Origin: Aphelenchoides besseyi
Taxonomy: Eukaryota; Nematoda; Chromadorea; Rhabditida; Aphelenchoididae
Direction: 5' to 3'
DNA: 64,000 nucleotides
NCBI GenBank assembly: GCA_024699855.1
Contig: JAMPIQ010000003.1
Coordinates: 1,922,001-1,986,000 of the forward strand
Shown here in pieces: positions 60,401 through 64,000 of this stretch (position 1 is its first letter; each line of letters starts with the position of its first letter). A program made the translations under genes and the position numbers. A model generated the notes under the pieces. It was not told the origin of the DNA, made no database searches, and saw nothing but the letters and a program-made list of their open reading frames with translations.

Positions 60401-63400
60401 TGCTGAGAAAGCTCCCGATCGACCGGCAATCCAAACTCCGAAAATCGAAATCTCTTATGGCCAATTGAGTCAGAAGATAAAGCAAATAGCCGCAATACTT
60501 CAACAGAAAAGCAAAATAAAAGAAGCAGATGAGATGTTTGATTCGATCATTTTAGTTTCTTGTGATCGTTCTGTTCGTTCGATCGTTCTCTGTTTGTCTG
60601 TAATGGCCTCTGGATCGGCGTATTTGCCCATTGATTCAGAAAACAACTCTTTGCAGCGACTCGAAAGAATTGTTGAAGAGCTCAAACCTCAACTTGTGAT
60701 CTCTGAATCAAACGAATTGAATTTGACAAATTGGATTTCTATCGAAGAGCTGTGGACCTTAGAAACTCGGCAACTTCTAATCAGCAACGAAAAGAGCACA
60801 AAACACAATTTGGCGTATGTGATCTACACCTCCGGTTCGACGGGAAACCCGAAAGGAGTTCAAATCGAACGGTGTTCTCTGGTCAACACGATCAACGATG
60901 CCAAACGGTTTTTTGATGTTCAGCCAATGGACTGCATTTTTCAGTTTACAAATTTGAGGTAACATCATTAGACTTTCTTGAATATTTTTGATTTTAGTTT
61001 CGACAATTCCGTTTTGGAGATCTTCTTGGCTCTTAACTCAGAAGCTCGTCTTTTCGTTGATGACTCGACGAAAAGTTTTTGTTCTCGTCGCTTCGGAAAC
61101 CAGATCGAAGAGTTTGGAATAACTCACGCATTTCTGTTTCCAGGAATTGTTTCAACCTTCAACGATTCAGAACTTAAACAGATGGCAAAATTGAAATTGT
61201 GGATAAGTGGCGCTGAGAAATTGGACTTCCGCATTTTGCATAGAGCACACGCGGCAGGTATTCGAGTTGCCCAGAACTATGGACCTACCGAATGCACTTG
61301 CTATGCTCTGAGACGTTTCATGACTTCAGATGACCACCCCCAATGCATTGGAAGTCCGGTGAGTGGATGCAGAGTTCGAATCGACGAAGAAGAATTGGGA
61401 GTTCCGCCGATGTCTGCACCTCGTGAATTGTTGATTGCTGGTCGTGGACTGATGCGTGGATATGTTGGAGATGATGAGGAGAAGCCATTTGTTGTGATAG
61501 AAAATGAAAGGTAAGAACTTTGTTGTCATTATTACAACAATCTACAGATTTTATCGAACCGGCGATTTGTGTCGTTGGACTTCGAACGGAGAAGTTTTGT
61601 TTGTTGGCCGCGAAGATTCAGTAGTGAAAGTACGGGGTTTCCGAGTTGATTTGAGCGAAGTTGAAGCGGCCGTTATGAAGTACGATCAAATCGAACAAAC
61701 TCGTGTGTTGGTTGATTCGGAGTCAATCACCGCCTTTGTAGTTTCTAGCACAGAAATAGACAGCAATAAACTCCGAGAACATTGCCGAAAGTTTTTGCCG
61801 CGATTTGCTGTTCCAAACGTCATACGACAAATCGTCAAGATGCCATTGACTGAGAATACAAAAATTGATGCCAATCGTCTACGCAGTTTAACTCCGATTG
61901 AATTGACTGTTGAGAAGACCAGTGAAATAGAGAAGTTGCTGGGTGATTTGTGGTCGAGAATGTTTGGTCGTTCGGTTGGATTGGATGAGTCGTTCTTCGA
62001 GCTCGGCGGTCACTCATTAACTGCACAGCGAATGTTAAATGAATTGGAAGATTATGTGGGTAGAGATCGAGTGTCTATAGCCGATTTGATGAAGTTTCCA
62101 ACAATACGAGAGTTTGCTTCGATAATAAAGAAATCAGAAAATTTATTCGAAGAACAAAAACCAACTTCATTAGCTACAGCACCTCTGAGTTTCCAACAAG
62201 AATCATTTTTGTTTTTGGAAGAAACGTCTGCTCAGCCCGGAGCTTATAATCTGCAATTTCTAAGGTTTCACGACAAATTGCTCGATGAGAAGAAGTTGAA
62301 AAGTGCGCTGATCAAAATGGCCGAAAGACATCCAATCTTAAGAACACAACTGAAACACCAAAACGATCACGTTGTTCAGTTGATTTCAGGTCAAGTGTCC
62401 GTAACTTTAGAGGTTGAAGAAATGAGTGAGTTTGAACTACGAAAGTTACTTCAAGAAGATGCCGAAAAGCCTTTTGATTTGTTTGCTCGACCACCAATTG
62501 CCGTTCGATTAATCAAACTCGATGATTGTTGTTGTCTCTATGTGCGTATGCATCACTTGTTATCCGATGCAACGACTACTCAGTTAATCGATCAACAATT
62601 AACAGAGATCTACGACGAGAAAGAGGAGGAGATTGGAGAGACGCTGAGTTACGCTCAATGGTCAGCTGAACAGCGAGAAGAAAGCCGAGTTCAGCAATTC
62701 AGAAAGAAGATCAAAGACATGGCTAGCAGATTACGACCAATTCTCGAAGAATCCTTTGATTTAAACGCTATTTTTAACTTCGATGAAGCAACTTCAGTTC
62801 ATGTTCAAACGTTTTGCTGCAATTTGAGAGCCGCCAAGTTCACACCGTTTGCTCAAGTTTCCACTTATTTAGCCTTAGCTATTGTCGAGGTATTCGAAAC
62901 CAGACAACCGATCGTAATTGGGGCACCTACTCAAAATCGTTGCAGTAGAACGATACGAACTTTTGGTAACTTTTTGAACAATCTTTTAATTCCACTGATC
63001 GTTGATTCCAACGCAACTTTAGACAAGAATATGGTCCGTGTTTCTGAAGCTATTGCTAATTCGATCATCTACTCGGAAGTACCGTTTGTGTTCATAGCCG
63101 ATGAATTTCGTGATCTTCGGTTGTTCGATGTTTACGTTAACTGTCGTTACAATTTAGAAGCAGAGGGACCAAATCAAGTGTTTGATGTAACTGAATGGTT
63201 GCCATCAACCTGCCACTTTCCCTTGGAATTGGACATTGACAACACAAACAAGAAGGACGTCTATCGAATCACATGGAGGACGAGAATCAGAGATGAACAG
63301 ATGAATCGATTGTTCGAATGTTTTTGTCAGAAACTCAATAGAATCAGGAAAAAAGATTTGAATGCTCGACTTCCGGTCTCTACGACCAAAGAGAAAGTGC

Positions 63401-64000
63401 GAAGCGTCTTTTCCAATGTTCTCAACGCTTCCAACATTGATTTTGACGATTCGACTGATTTCTTTCAACTCGGTGGTAACTCTCTTGCTTTTCTTCGGCT
63501 ACGTAACGCTCTTCAACGAGAGTTAGATTGCAAACTGGATGCTCCTAAACTGTTGACTGATTGTTCTGTTTCGGGTGTTTGCCGTCAAATATGTTCGACT
63601 GCTCATTCAACAGTACGTTTTCATCATCGCGGTTCAACTGCAAACACAATCGTCTTTTTACCATCACTTGTTGGCGGTCTTCTCGGTTATCGACATCTCA
63701 TTCGTTCTCTGGTCAATTCCTCGGATTGTCCAACTTTAATTGGAATTGAACTTCCAAACCGTAGATCAATAAGTATCAAAGAAATTGCAGATGAACAGTC
63801 GATGGCAATGAAGTTGTTCTTCGAAAACGAGTTTGTTGACTCTACATCAGTTTACTTTGTTGGCGCTTCTTTTGGAGCGATTCTTGCCTATGAAGTTGCA
63901 CAACGAACTGACTTCCGATCAAAAGCGGTGATTTCAATCGACGGCATCGCCAACTCTGCAGAAGTGAACACGACAGTGACGTTCAATGAACATCGTGATC
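54492..64000 (+). CDS. nrps-1: Multimodular nonribosomal peptide synthetase, 3' end beyond window
   Basis: Exons 54492-56667, 56709-56800, 56841-60958, 60998-61510 and 61548 to the edge. Visible order is T1-C1-A1-T2-C2-T3-C3-A2-T4-C4-T5-TE. Carrier serines: MGLDSLL, FGADSLI (57663), GAHSLTA (59106), GGHSLTA (62014), GGNSLAF (63481). Condensation motifs: HHALLDA (55089), DHSTVDG (58122), SHLTVDG (59562), HHLLSDA (62551). A1: TFTSGSTGTPK (56436), FRSGDVG, K in NGKVDR. A2: YTSGSTGNPKG (60825), NYGPTE, YRTGDL, K in NTKID. The TE has GASFG (63862). It begins with a carrier domain and no loading module, so it should take an acyl chain from another enzyme. The known nematode case is C. elegans NRPS-1 working with PKS-1 to make nemamides; orthology here is inferred. 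The spliceosomal introns argue against bacterial contamination. The start could also be the ATG at 54525. Confidence 0.92.

Noticed and set aside
54492..64000. Bacterial origin of the NRPS (contamination or recent transfer)
   Set aside because: At least four spliceosomal introns of the same type as its neighbours interrupt it, base composition matches the window, and nematode NRPS genes are known.

Overview
The window looks like nuclear DNA of a nematode. Genes are split by many very short introns (mostly about 35-60 bases, GTAAGT...TTTCAG or TTTTAG), and several families are nematode-specific or nematode-expanded: fatty-acid/retinol-binding (FAR-like) proteins, SRT- and SRE-type and other serpentine chemoreceptors, and a multimodular NRPS of the kind known from Caenorhabditis. 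I cannot name the species.

Layout. 0.4-13.8 kb is a conserved housekeeping block on the + strand: ST7, MON2 and CDC-48 (p97). I reconstructed ST7 (571 aa) and CDC-48 (809 aa) exon by exon with consistent phases. 15-22.6 kb holds small secreted-protein genes with TATA boxes, a FAR-like gene, a chemoreceptor, a tail-less H2A-like gene, and relics (CNOT1-like; an unrecognised two-exon gene).

22.7-33.7 kb is a transposon island. Two 1,762-base arms in perfect inverted orientation, each carrying the same dead Tc1-like copy, enclose an srt-like pseudogene, an apparently intact mariner-type element, a second mariner with four in-frame stops, and a cln-3 pseudogene.

34.9-52.8 kb is accessory DNA: two more chemoreceptors, a UGT relic, a 394-aa cytoplasmic protein with a LURAP/FAM89-like tail, a globin, a second FAR-like gene, short secreted or single-TM proteins, and a C-poor stretch ending in a GC hairpin.

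53.2-64 kb contains a four-TM protein gene and, divergently from it, a very large NRPS gene that runs off the right edge. Its visible order is T-C-A-T-C-T-C-A-T-C-T-TE: five carrier domains and four condensation domains but only two adenylation domains, starting with a carrier domain. This implies it accepts a chain from a separate upstream megasynthase, as proposed for the PKS-1/NRPS-1 nemamide line of C. elegans.

Protein family calls rest on my recall of family sequences and on reading frames reconstructed by hand; no database search was run.
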